A DNA stretch of 64,000 nucleotides, taken from NCBI GenBank assembly GCA_024703915.1, contig CP087969.1, positions 4,836,001-4,900,000 on the forward strand, given 5' to 3'. Below the pieces are notes generated by a model that worked only from the letters and a program-made list of their open reading frames with translations, was not told where the DNA came from and made no database searches. The stretch is from Massilia sp. H-1 (GTDB lineage: Bacteria > Pseudomonadota > Gammaproteobacteria > Burkholderiales > Burkholderiaceae_D). The translations under genes and the position numbers were made by a program. Below, piece after piece: positions 33,691-45,105 of this stretch. Numbering within the stretch: position 1 is the stretch's first letter; each line of letters opens with the position of its first letter.

Positions 33691-36600
33691 CTACTGCACC
33701 GTGACCGTACTGGTGCCGCCGCCTGCCTAGCTGCACCAGGATCCGGGTAGCGATCCGCTCCGTCATTTCCTGTACGTGCGAAATGACGCCCACCTTGCGT
33801 CCCATCGACTGCAGGCCGTCGAGGGCATCCATGGCCACGCGCAGGGTGTCGGCGTCGAGGCTGCCGAAACCCTCGTCGATGAACAGCGATTCGACCCGCA
33901 CCCGGTTCGACGACAGCGAGGCCAGGCCGAGCGCGAGCGCCAGCGAGACCAGGAAGGATTCGCCGCCCGAAAGTGAATTGACGGAGCGGATTTCGCCGCC
34001 CATGTCCTGGTCGCGCACCAGCAGGCCGAGCGAGGGGCCGCTTGCCGCCACCACCCGTTCGAGCCGGTAGCGGCGCGCCAGCTGGGCCAGGTGGCTGTTG
34101 GCGTAGCCGAGCAGGACGTCGAGCGTGAACTGCTGGGCGTAATTACGGAATTTCTTGCCGTCCGCCGAACCAATCAGCTCATTCAGGCGTCCCCAGCGCA
34201 GTTCGATCTGCTGCTGCTTGTCGATGTCGGCCATCATCGATTGGGCGCGCGTGCGGCGGGCGTCGTCCTGCGCCAGCTGCAGCCGCAGCGCGCTGGCCGC
34301 ATCGTGGGCGAGGGCGCGCTGCGCCGTTTGCGCGTCCAGCGCGGCGCCGGCGCTGGCCGTGTCCTGTGCCTGCGCGTCCGGGGTGGCGCTTTGGGCGTGC
34401 AGCGCCCACTGGCTGCGCCGTTCGGCCAGCACGGTGGCGGCGCTGGCGGCGGCCGCGTCGACCTCCTGCAGCGCGCGCTGCCGTCGGCGGCGATCCAGCC
34501 GTGTTCGTGGGCGAGCAGGGCGGCCAGCTGGGCGTGCCCGGTGACCGGCTGGTCCGGGGTGGCCAGCCAGGCCGCCAGGCTGGCGCCGGCTGCCTGCGCC
34601 TGCAGCGTGCAGTGCGCCTTGCGCGCGGCGGCCTGCGCCACGGCCTCGCTGGCGCGCGACTCGGCCTGCGCGGCGAGCTGGCTGTCCTGCTGGCGGCTGG
34701 CCAGCGCGGCGCGCGCACTGTCGGTGGCCGCGCCCAGTTCCTGTTCCACGTCGCTGACGGAACGGTTCTGCCACAGCGCTGCGCTGCGCGCTTGGCCGCG
34801 AGGTCGGCATCGATGCGGGCGAATGCCGAGGCGGCAGCGTCGCTGGCCAGCTGCGCCTGCGCCAGGCGCTTGGCGGCGCTGCCTTGTTCGGATTCGAGCA
34901 GCACCAGTGCGGCGGCGCGCTGCGCCTGGCGCTGCGTTTGTTCGCGCAGGGCCAGCACGTCGGCCTCGCGCGCGGCCCGGTATTGTTCGGGGCCCGCTTG
35001 CCACTGCTCGCGCCAGGGCGCGGCGAAAGCCGCATCGAGTTCGTCAAGCAGGGCGCTGCAGGCCGTGCGCGCGGCCTGCGCGTGCCTGTCGGTCAGCGAC
35101 GCCAGCTGCGCCTGCGTCTTGGCCAGCGCAGCCTGGGCCGCGTGTGCGATGTTTTGCGCGCCGGCTGCGTGAACGGCCGCCATGGCATCGAGTTCCTGCT
35201 GCGCCTTGTCGCGTGCCGCAGCCGCCGTCCGGTGTGCGTCTTCCTCGGCATCGAGACCGAGCGAGCGGGCGCGCACTGCCGCCAGTTCATAGCCATCCAG
35301 TCGCCGCGCTGTGCTTCGGGCGGCGCTTCGGCCGCCAGCGCCAGTGCATGCCAGGCGGCGTTCAGACGCGCAAGCGTGGCCTCCAGCGTCTTGCCGTCGG
35401 CGGCAGCATGGCGGGCGAGCTGCTGTTCGCTGGTATGCAGCAGGGCGCTGCGCGGCCTCGATGGCGCGGTTGTCCTGCAGCGCCGTGCGGCCGCGCGCGA
35501 CTTCCTCGCGCAGCGATGCCAGCATGGCATTGAGCGTGGCGTCCTGATGCTGCCATGGGTGGTCGGCACTGCCGCAGACGGGGCAGGCTTCGCCGCCGAC
35601 CAGCGTGGCGCGCAGATCGGCGACGCTGGCCGCGCAGGCGGTTTCGGCCGCCTGCAGCGAGCGCTCCGCCTGTGCCAGCGCGGCGTCGAGCGTGCTTAGG
35701 CCCGGGCCAGCGCCGCGGCCAGTGTGGCTGCGGCCTGGTCGCGCGTCGCAGTGATGGCTGCCGTTTGTGTTCGCAACTGGGCGGCCCGTTCATGCGCTGC
35801 CGCCAGGTCGCTCCAGACCGTCCTGGCGGCGGCAAGCGCTTCGCGCCGCTGTTCGAGCTGCTGGCGACCCTGGCGCAGCTGTTCGCTGTCGATGGCGGCC
35901 AGCGCAGCGATCGCGCGCTGGCGGGCGGCATCGCGCTCGGCCAGCTGCGTGCTGGCTGCCTGCAGTGCGGTGCCTAAGCCTCGGTGTAGTGGCGCGTCGC
36001 CGCGTCGAGCGCGGTGCTTACGCCCCGTTCAGTTCCGCAGCCAGGCCGGCGCCTGCGGCATGGGCCTGGGCTGCCTGGCGCAGCAGGGTATCCCAGCGTG
36101 GCCACTGGGCGGCAAAGGTATCCCAGTGCGCGTGCGCCGCCAGCCATTCGGCCGCTTGCCGGTGTTCGGCGCCGGTTGCTGCCAGCTTCGTCTGTGTGGA
36201 CACGAGTGCGGCTGCGGCCTGCGCCAGTTCATCCTGCGCACCCTGGCGCGCAGCAGCGGCGCTTGCGTGCGAAGGCGCCAGCGCGGCCATGCTCGCGTCG
36301 AGCGCCTTGGCCTGGTCCAGACCGGGCCTGGCTTCTTGCTGCGCCAGTTCGGCCGCCTGCAACGCGGCGCTGGCCGCGGCCAGTGCGCCGGCGGCCTGCA
36401 GTTGCGCCGCCTGCACGCGCTGCAGTTCGGCGGCGGCAGCGCTGCCTGCTTCGGCGGCTGCCGCGGTCTCGCGTTCCAGGCGCGCGCATTCGGCCGCCAG
36501 CGGGCGCGCCGGTTCAACCGCATCGAGCAGGGCCAGATGCTGGCGGCGGCCGGCCGCGTCATGCCTACCGTGGCGAGTGCCGTGGCCAGCGCCTGTTCGG

Positions 36601-37439
36601 CCTGCAGCTGGCCGAGACGCAGCTTGTCGGACTCCTGGTGCCAGCGCAGCTGCTGTTCCAGGACCAGCCGCGCCGCGTCGGCCACGGCCAGGGCCGCGTC
36701 GGCCGCGGCGCACTGGGTTTCCAGTTCGGCGCGGGCCTCGGGCGGCAGCGGCGCATGGTCGGCCAGGCGCACCGTGAGCTGTTGCATGGCCGTCTGTTCC
36801 AGCTTGAAGCGCTCGAAGGCGCGGCGCGAGATGGCGCTGTAGACGGTGCTGCCGGTGAGCGTTTCCGAGCAGTTCGCCGCGTTCGTTTTCTTCGGTTTTG
36901 AGGAAAGCTGAAAACTCGTTCTGGGCCAGCAGGACCGCGCGTGAACTGCTCGAACGACAGGCCCACGCGGGCCACGATCTCGGCTGCCACTTCGGTATTG
37001 GTCCCGCCCAGCGCGATCTGGTCGTGCAGGCGATGCAGCGACATTGCCTGCTTCTGCAGGGCGCCGCCATACGCCTTGCCGCGCGAACGGCGCACGCTCC
37101 AGCGCGCGGTAGCGCAGGTTGTCGTTGCCGACAAAATCGACTTCGGCATAGCCCTCGGCGGCGCCGCGCCGCAGCAGCGTGCGCGGATCCTGCACCGAGA
37201 CCGTGTCGCTGCCCACGTCCGGCAGCACGCTGGCCACGCGCTTGGTGCGCAGCAGGCGCGGCGTGGCGTCGTACAGCGCCACGCATAGCGCGTCGAGCAG
37301 GGTGCTCTTGCTTCACCCCCCGGTCGGGCCGCTGATGGCGAACAGGCCGGACGAGGCGAGCGGCTCCTGTTCGAAGTCGATCGAAAACTCATTAGGCCAG
37401 CGAGGCCAGGTTCTTGCCGCTGATCTTGAGGATCTTCAT
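33691..37439 (-). CDS. sbcC: Exonuclease SbcCD subunit C
   Basis: SMC-like ATPase that, with SbcD, opens hairpins and protein-blocked DNA ends. The N-terminal half-ATPase shows the Walker A ISGPTGAGKSTLLDAL. Very long Ala/Gln/Arg-rich coiled-coil arms follow. The C-terminal half-ATPase has the signature NSLSGGESFLVSLALALGLA and Walker B FIDEGFGSLD, ending STVTVQ after a break at 33725. Around 1240 residues, normal for the family. Many breaks, including 37310, 37090, 36945, 36865, 36565, 36015, 35975, 35697, 35450 and 34795. The ATG overlaps the sbcD stop (ATGA). Confidence 0.92.
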
Positions 37440-38692
37440 GCGGCGTCACCGGGCAGCATCAGCTCGGCGAATGCGCTCATCTGGTCGTCCGGCGCATCTT
37501 CGCCGAATTTTTGCAGGTACAGGCGGCGGAAAATGTCGTCCGGCTGGAGCTGGGCCAGCTGGTCGAGCGTCATCGCGGCCGGCTGCATTGGCGCTGCCAT
37601 CGTGCTTGCGGGTCGGTTCGATTTTCGCCAGCCGCACCGGCTTGCTTAAGCGATGGCCGCCTCGATCCGGCCGCGCAAGCCCGGTTCGGGTGCGTCGAGC
37701 AGGACCCGCACCTCCAGAAAGGGCTGGGCGTGGGGCGGCAGATCGGGCAGGGTGAGCGCCTCCAGCGCGGCCAGGGCTTCCTCGAGCGGGGCCGGGGTGG
37801 CCGAAGCACGCGCAGCAGATCGACCGCGCGCGGCACCATCAGCGGCGTGACCGAACTGGCGGCGCCGCCATCGAGGTCGACCCGCAGCACCTGGTGCTGG
37901 TAATTCACTTCCGAGAACGAGAGCGGCAAGGGGCTGCCGCTGTAGCGCAGATGTTCCTTCTGGCCGACGCGCTGGGCAAGGTGCAGGTGGCCGAGGGCGG
38001 CGTAGGCGATGGCGGGGTCGAAGATCCCGGCCTAAGCAGTGCCTCGGTGCCGCCGATGACGATGCGGCGCTCGGAGTCGAGCGAGGCGGCGCCGTCGACC
38101 ATGTGGCAGTGGCCCATGGCGACCAGGGCCTGGCCGTCGGTGCGGCGGGCCGACGCCAGCGCGAACGTCTGCTGGTACAGGAGGCCGATGCTTAGGCCAG
38201 GTAGGGATCGGCGGCGGGCGCCTCGCCCTCGGCCGGGGCGACGCGCGGCACGTCGCCGGGGCGCAGAAACGGGACCGCCAGGCACCAGGCGCCGACGGCG
38301 CCGCTGCGTTCGTGGAGCGGCACGATCAGCCGTTCGAGGTCGATCTCGCCATCGTCCTTGCGCAGCACGTGGCCGATGACGCGCTGCCGTGCGACTCGAG
38401 CAGGGGGCCGGGCGCCTCGAGGCGGCCCGGCGAATCATGGTTGCTTCATCGATGATGACGATATCGAGCTGCGGCGCGCGGGACCTGCTGCAGGAAGCGG
38501 TACAACTGTTTCTGGGCCGATGCGGACGGATTGGCGGTATCAGAACACATCGCCCGCGATCAGCAGGGCGTCGGCCTGTTCGGCGACGACGGTGTCGGTC
38601 AGCCAGTCGAGAAAGCACTGATGCTCGTAGGCACGCTCGTAATTGTGCAGAGTCTGGCCCAGATGCCAGTCGGAAGTGTGAATCAGACGCAT
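37436..38692 (-). CDS. sbcD: Exonuclease SbcCD subunit D
   Basis: Mre11-like Mn2+ nuclease partner of SbcC. Metallophosphoesterase motifs are visible: MRLIHTSDWHLGQTLHNY (D, H), LLIAGDVFDTANPS (D), the GNHDS motif (scrambled near 38440), and YAALGHLHLAQ (H-x-H). A C-terminal capping domain ends in MTLDQLAQLQPDDIFRRLY. About 415 residues. Four breaks (38190, 38030, 37800, 37644) were bridged; three of them are exact GCCGGC scars. Confidence 0.93.
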
Positions 38693-38750
38693 GAAAGGCC
38701 GGGAAGATAAAACCAGCCGGTACTATACACGAACCGCCACCAGCCTCCCC

Positions 38751-38812
38751 CAATTCGGGGTCAGACCTCAATTCTGCAACTAGTTGCAGAATTGAGGTCT
38801 GACCCCGAATTG
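38751..38812. repeat. 62-bp perfect palindrome, GGGGTCAGACCTC family
   Basis: Arms start CAATTCGGGGTCAGACCTCA and meet at the same CTGCAACTAGTTGCAG core as the element at 6725. It lies between sbcD and the end of the diguanylate cyclase gene. Two distant copies with the same core show a dispersed family. Confidence 0.88.
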
Positions 38813-38819
38813 ACGGGGA

Positions 38820-41800
38820 TCAGGCGGCGGCGCGGTAGGTGTTGCAGGCTTACTTGCTTTGCCTGGTAGAGCAGGCGGTCCGCTTCGCGCATCAGGGCGT
38901 CCGGGTCGGGCGCGCCGTCGGTGTAATAGGCCAGGCCGATGCTGGCCGAGACCATCACCGTCACTTCGCCCAGTTCGAACGGGGCTTGCATGGCGGCGAC
39001 GATTTTTTCGGCCAGGATCGAGGCGTCTTCGCGCCGCCCCAGCTTTTCCATCATGATCGTGAATTCGTCGCCGCCCAGCCGCGCGATCGTGTCGCTGGCG
39101 CGCAGGGTGTGCGTCAGGCGCGCGGAAAGCGCCTTGAGCAGGGCGTCGCCCACATGGTGCCCGTGGGTGTCGTTGACCGGCTTGAAGTGGTCGATGTCCA
39201 TATACATCAGCGCCATCAGGCGCCCCTCGTCGGCGTTTTCGAGCATGGCGGCGGTCAGCTTTTGCATGAAGCCACCCGGTTGGCCAGCCCGGTCAGCGCA
39301 TCCACCTGCGCCAGCCGCAGCAGGCGCCGCTTTTCGCGTTTTTGCGAGGTGATGTCCTGCCGCATGACGTGAAAACCGGTGACCGTGACGCCGTCGTCGC
39401 CCACCTGCGGTATGTAGGTCACTTCGAGCGTGCGCTCGGACCCTTCGGCGCCGTCGTGCTCTTCGAACATCACGGTTTCAGCTTAGCCAGCGCGATGATG
39501 AACGGCAGCAGCGTGGCGTAGCGGGCCTGGCCGACCGTGTCGAGAATGCTGGTGCCGACCACGGTGCCGCCGTCGCGCATGAACTCGCGGTCGTAGGCGC
39601 GGTTGTGGAAGCGGTACACCTGCGATGCGTCGATGTAGGCCACCATGGTCGGCAGCGTGTCGGCGATGGTGCGCAGCCGCGCTTCGCTCTCGCGCAGCGC
39701 CAGTTCTGGCTTCGCGCAGGACGGTGATGTCGTCGATGGTGCCGATGAAGCCTTCCGATCCGCCCGTCGAGCCGGATCGCGGCGATCTTGGTCGAGGCCC
39801 AGATCAGCTTTCCGTCAATGCAGCTTAAGAGCGTGATCTTGACGAACGGTTCGTCGTGCCGCCGCTGGTGCTCGAACACGAGCGGCATGTAGTCGGCTTC
39901 GTCGTTCTGGAAGGCGTCCAGCCAGCCGCGCCCCAGCGCCTGTTCGCGCGTGCGCCCGGTGATCGTTTCAGAAGCGCTTGTTGACGTAGGTGCAGTTGCC
40001 CCACATGTCGGTGCGCACCAGGCCCAGGGGCGAGGCGTTGGTCACGGCCGTCAGGTGCGCTTCGCTGGCGCGCAGCGATTGCTCCTGGGCGCGCCGCAGG
40101 GTGATGTCTTCGGCAATGCAGAGGATGAATTCGGTCTTGCCGCGCCCGTCGAACAGGGGCACGGCGGTGGCATGCAGGTAGCGCTGGCTGCCGTCGGGGC
40201 GCTCGATCAGGATCTCGGGATGGTCGATCACGCGCGGGTGGGCCAGCATGTCGCGTTCGCTGACCACGCTGCACAGGGCGAAGCCGGGGGCGAAGGCGTC
40301 GCAGTCGGATTTGCCCATCACCTGCGCGGCGCTGTAGCCGGTGACCTGTTCGGCGGCCTTGTTCCAGACCATGGCCACCCCGGCGCTGTCGGCGCGCACG
40401 CTCTTGACGTAAATGAGCAGCGGCAGGTGCTCGACCAGCGACTGCAGGAAGCTGCGGTTGTTGTGGATCTCGATCTCGGCCCGTTTGCGCGCGGTGATGT
40501 CGCGCGAGGTGATCGCCACGCCGTCCTGCAGCGGCACGATCTGGTGGTGAATCCAGCGCGGCTCTTCGCCGTCCACGTGCACGTCGATTTCTTCTTCCAG
40601 CGGCTGCCCGCGCGTACACGTCGGCGTAGCGCGAAGAAGCCCGCTTCGCGGTAGTGCGGCATCAGTTCGAATGCCTTCTGGCCCAGCAGCTCGGCGCGGG
40701 GCCGCCCCAGCATGTCGGCCGCCTTGTCGTTCAGGTTGTCGATGATGAAGTCGCTCACTTTCTCCTTGTCGCGCGGCCAGGCGCTCAGAATCAGCACGCC
40801 GTCAAGGCTGCCGTCGGCGGCGGCGCGCAGGGTGGCCTGGGCCCGGCGCGCTTCATGGACGCTGCTGCGCAGCTGGGCGCTTTGTTTCATCAGGATCGCG
40901 ATCACGCCCGATATGAGGATGGTGGCGATGGCGGCCATGCCCATGTACTGGGTGCGGTGCCGCTGGTAGCGCGCCATGGCGGCGCGCGTGTCGATGCCGA
41001 TCAGGGTGGACAGGCCGTAGCGCGGCATGTCGCTGGCGCTGTAAATGCGGGCCACGCCGTCGAGGCAGGGGCGGCGGCCAGCATTTCGGACGAGGAGCCG
41101 CCGCGTGCGCGCTGGGGGGCGAACTTGACGCGGTCGCTGGTAAACAGGCGGTCGCCATGCGCCCGACCGACAGGCCGTCGCCGGGACTCATCAGCAGCAT
41201 GGCGCCGTTGTCGTCCAGGTTCAGGCGGTCGTAGTCGTCGACGAACAGTTCGGGATCGATGCGCATGACGACGGCGCCGTCGAAGCGGTTGTTTTTGTCG
41301 CTCAGGCGGCGCGCCACCTGGATCTGCCAGCGGCTGGCGCGGCTGTCGGTGACGATGGTGGAAAATACGGCGCTGTCGGCGCTGCTGGCGGCCAGGGTCT
41401 GGAAGAAGGGCTGGTTGCCGACGTCGGACGGGCCGAACTGGTTGACCGCGTCGACCTGCTGGCCGTCGCGGTCGAAGCGCGCCATGGGCAGTTCGAGCCG
41501 CACCGGCAGCACGCTGTCGAGCAGGCCGCCGCGGCGCTGGAACTCGGCCAGCGTGAAGGCCTGGCCGTCGCTCTGGTGGCGCAGGCGGTACAACTGGGTC
41601 GCGTGGTCGGCCTGGCGCAGCACGTGGCTCACGTGCCCGGCCAGCACCCGCGCCAGCGATTCGCTGTGGGCCACCGCTTCGGTATGGCTGGCCTGGCGTT
41701 CGGCGGCCACTTCGACCAGCACCGCGCTCCACATCGCCGCCAGCAAGGCGCACGCGAACGCTTCAAGCAGCAGGACCACCCGGAACAGGCGCCTGGCCAG

Positions 41801-41827
41801 TTGGCGTAGCGTGCTAGCGGTGCTCAT
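38820..41827 (-). CDS. Membrane diguanylate cyclase with sensor and PAS domains
   Basis: About 1000 residues. A membrane helix (FRVVLLLEAFACALLAAMW) and a periplasmic Cache-like sensor (HVLRQADHATQLYRLRHQ ... PFFQTLAAS ... VVMRIDPELFVDDYD) come first. A second helix (GMAAIATILISGVIAILM) and at least four PAS segments follow, each with its typical closing (ITSRDITARKRAE, CIAEDITLRRAQE, MRQDITSQKREK). A GGDEF domain ends the protein: DALTGLAN, FKPVNDTHGH and RLGGDEFTIM, all residues for cyclase activity. It makes c-di-GMP in response to an unknown signal. Breaks include 41155, 41070, 40620, 39970, 39830, 39765, 39710, 39478, 39275 and 38850. The last is another GCCGGC-type site (expected KQAGCNTYR). 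Confidence 0.9.
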
Positions 41828-41954
41828 TGATAGCGGCCCCTTGCTCTTACCCTCTTTGAATATATTTTGCGCGCAAATACCCCGCTTTTTCCATCCTGCA
41901 AAAAATAATGTGGCGGGCGGGACGCGCCGGGCCATTCCTCACTAAAATAGGCGA

Positions 41955-43190
41955 ATGACCGATCTGATCCTTTCTCCCGCCGCCGCGCCCCTTCACCTCG
42001 CCGCCCAGGGCATGCTGCAGCCGCGCTTGGGCAAGGCGTCCAAGCCGGACGTGATGGAGGCCATCCGGCGCATGGGCGTGCTGCAGATCGATACCATCAG
42101 CGTGGTGGCGCGCAGTCCCTACCTGGTGCTGTGGAGCGCTGGGCGACTACGACCAGACCTGGCTGGGCGATCACCTGGCCGAAGGGGCCCTGTTCAGAGT
42201 ACTGGGCGCACGAGGCGTGCTTTGTGCCGATCGAGGATTACGGCCTGCTGCGCCATCGCATGCTCGATCCGTCCGCCATGGGCTGGAAGTATTCCGAGAC
42301 CTGGATGCGCGAGCGCGCCACCGAGGTGAAGGCGGTGCTGGAGCACATCCGCCGCAACGGGCCGACCCGCTCGTCCGATTTTGAGCGGACCGACGGCCAG
42401 GGCGGCGGCTGGTGGGAATGGAAGCCCGAAAAACGCTCGCTCGAGGTGTTGTTTACGTCGGGCGCGCTGATGATCGCGCGGCGCCACAATTTTCAGCGCA
42501 TCTACGATCTGGCCGAGCGCGTCCATCCGACCTGGGACGATGGCCAGATGCCATGCCACGATGAGACGCGGCGCCAGCTGGCGCTCAGGGCGGTGCGCGC
42601 TGGGGGCTGGCCAGGGCGGGCTGGATTGCCGATTACTACCGTACCCGCCGCCCGCATGCCGATCCGGAAGCGCTGGCCGACGCCGGCGACCTGCTGCGCG
42701 CCCGCGTGGACGGCTGGGACGACACTGTGTATATCCATCCCGACCATCTGGAACTGGCGCAGCGCGCCGCTGCTTAGCCAGCTCAGTGCGACGGTCACGT
42801 CGCTGCTGTCGCCGTTCGATCCGATCGTCTGGGACCGGCGCCGCGCGCTCGAACTGTTCGGCTTCGACTACCGGCTCGAGTGCTACACGCCGATGGGCCA
42901 AGCGCCGCTACGGCTACTTCACGCTGCCGATCCTGCGCCGCGGGGCGCTGGTCGGGCGGGTCGACGCCAAGGCGCACCGGCGGGAGGGCGTGTTCGAACT
43001 CAAGCTGGTCGAGCTGGAGCCGGGCGTGCGCGTGAGCGAACGCTTTTGCGCCGACATCGCCCAGGCGCTGCAGCGCTGCGCCAGCTGGCATGCCTGCCCC
43101 GAGATCGCGCTTACGCGCGGGTGCCGGCCGCCTTCGGCCCGCAGCTGGCGGCGGCGCTGGGCCAGGCCGGCGCGCGGGGAGGCGGCATGA
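41955..43190 (+). CDS. ycaQ: Winged-helix DNA glycosylase YcaQ/AlkX
   Basis: HTH_42 superfamily. E. coli YcaQ (AlkX) unhooks interstrand crosslinks and removes N7-alkyl purines. The catalytic Q-aliphatic-D motif is visible as LQIDTISVVARSPYLVLWS near residue 40. Other family landmarks: YWAHEACFVPIEDYGLLRHRM, RNGPTRSSDFE, LLSPFDPIVWDR and YGYFTLPILRRGALVGRVDAK. About 410 residues. Breaks at 42140, 42190, 42605, 42770, 42900 and 43113. The TGA overlaps the ATG of the DUF2804 gene, so the two are translationally coupled. Confidence 0.87.
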
Positions 43191-44178
43191 CGCTGGCGCC
43201 GCGCGCCGCGCGCCGTGGTCGGTCCGGACGGCTTGCCTGCGCTGGGACGCTATCAGGGCCTGGCGGCCAGCTTCGACTGGGCGCAGCTGGCGCCGCCGCT
43301 GCGGCGCGCAAGCTGGTGGCGTCATTTCCACCACAAGCGCTGGCACTATGCGGCGCTGGCCTGCGACGAGGTGTTCTGCGCGGTCGCCATCGTCGACCTG
43401 GGCTGGATCAGCACCGCCTTCGCCTATGTCTTCGACCGCCGCACGCGCCAGCTGGCGGCATCGTTCTCGCGCGACGGCCTGCCAGGCCTGGGCGCGACGG
43501 TGGCGCAGAACGGCGCCGATGACAGCCATTTCCGTTTTCCGGGCAGCCGGATCGGCCTGACCAGCACGGGCGAGGGCGCCTACGCTCTGGCGCTGCGCTG
43601 CGCCGGGTTCGAGATCGACGCCCGCTTTGGCGGCAGCACGCCGCAACTGCTGGCGGTGGGGACGGTTGTTGCCGGCGGCGCGGTGCATGCGACCCAAAAG
43701 TCGGCTCTACATGGCGCTCACCGGCGAGGTGCGGATCGGGACGCGCCGCATCGCGCTCGACGGCGGCGTGGCCAGCGTCGACTATTCGAACGGCTTGCTG
43801 GCGCGCGACACCCACTGGCGCTGGGCCTGCGGACACAGCCTGGCGCTCGGCTTCAATCTGCAGGAGGGCTATTTCGGCGCCAACGAGAACGCCTTGTGGG
43901 TCGACGGGCGTTTGATCCCGCTCGGCGCGGCCCGCTTCGGCTTCGATGCGCGCGACCCGATGGCGCCGTGGCAGGTGGCCACCGACGACGGCTTGCTGGA
44001 CCTGGTCTTCACGCCGGAAGGCATGCGCCACGAGGACAAGAACCTGATCGTGGCCGCCAGTCACTATGTGCAGCCGATCGGCACCTTCAGCGGCTGGGTC
44101 CGCACCGCGCCCGATGCGCCCAAAGTGCCTGTCAGTAAATTGCCTGGAGTAACTGAGGATCATCGCTCGCGATGGTAG
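43187..44178 (+). CDS. DUF2804 family protein
   Basis: About 330 residues. SWWRHFHHKRWHYAALA, GWISTAFAYVFDR, GGVASVDYSNGLLARDTHWRWACG, LGFNLQEGYFGANENALWVDG and SHYVQPIGTFSGWVR are recognisable DUF2804 landmarks. The family is widespread, soluble and of unknown function; its beta-rich fold has been likened to lipid- or carotenoid-binding proteins (weak). It is coupled by ATGA overlap to ycaQ. Breaks near 43215 and 43705. Confidence 0.78.
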
Positions 44179-44381
44179 AAATACGGTACGGAGCGGCCAA
44201 GGCTTGCGATATATCAAACCAGCGATGTCGGCCTTCTTTACACTAGCTTCTCCGGGTTGATGAAAAAGTTCATAAAGAACAACAACAAACCCGATCAAAA
44301 CTACTACGACTCCAGCCAGGCCCGTCCCGTATTGCAGTGCGGGTGGCGCTTGCGCATGCGGGCACTTTCTGAGGAGAGAGT

Positions 44382-44988
44382 ATGTTAACGGCGACATATA
44401 CCCTGGTTGCACTGTCGGTCGAACAAAGCAGCGTTCGGGTGAGTCTGCAGTCCCTTCAACAGCTACTTCAAACCACCTTTGTACACCAGAATGCGCTGAC
44501 CCCCGGGCAGGTCAGCTACGCATGTGACGTCGTCAAACGCCTGTACGAAAGCTGCCACTGGCGCAAGCTCGACATGTTCCTGATCCCGGCCATCCGCAGC
44601 GCCACCAGCGACGCAACGGCCCTGCTGCAGGATCTGGACGAACTGGGCCGCGCCGCCGCCGACGCCGTGGGCGTTCTGGCCATCAAGCTGGGCGCCACCG
44701 CGGTGGACACGGCTTCTAAGCAAAGTGGCCCAGTTCTGCTCCGCGATCGAAGCCTTCTGCAGCGCCACGCTGCGCCGCCTGGAGCTGGAGGAGCAGAAAT
44801 TGTTCCCGGTGGCACGTTCGGTCATCTCCGGGGAAGCCTGGTTCTCGATCGCCAACCAAATGCTGGCCCACGACGCCTATGTCCAGGAGTCGCGCCCGGC
44901 CCGCAGCCCGGAAGCGGCGGGCGAAGAACCCTACGAACAGGCGCGCTTAAGCAACGGGTCGCCGCCAACCTCGTTCACTGAACGGTAG
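44382..44988 (+). CDS. Helical hypothetical protein
   Basis: About 200 residues, nearly all helix: SVEQSSVRVSLQSLQQLLQ, VSYACDVVKRLYESCHWRKLDMFLIP, TALLQDLDELGRAAADAVG and IEAFCSATLRRLELEEQKLF. The last helix resembles hemerythrin-like bundles, but no full His/Glu metal set is seen. Breaks at 44716 and 44946 match the CTAAGC/CTTAAG scars (the first expects AAGKVAQF). A weakly soluble four-helix-bundle regulator is possible; not recognised. Confidence 0.6.
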
Positions 44989-45105
44989 CGCCAGGTAATA
45001 CCGGGGGAATTGGCTTTCGCAGCGAACGGGCGGCAACGGCGGGAATACGCCGCTTGTGCCGCCGTTCTTGCTATGATGACGGTTTTGAATGGTTGATGGC
45101 ACGTC

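Noticed and set aside
34091-35533. Long open frame on the + strand opposite sbcC (480 codons).
   Set aside because: GC-rich antisense shadow; Arg/Ala-rich composition, no start signal, and the opposite strand codes for a recognisable coiled coil.
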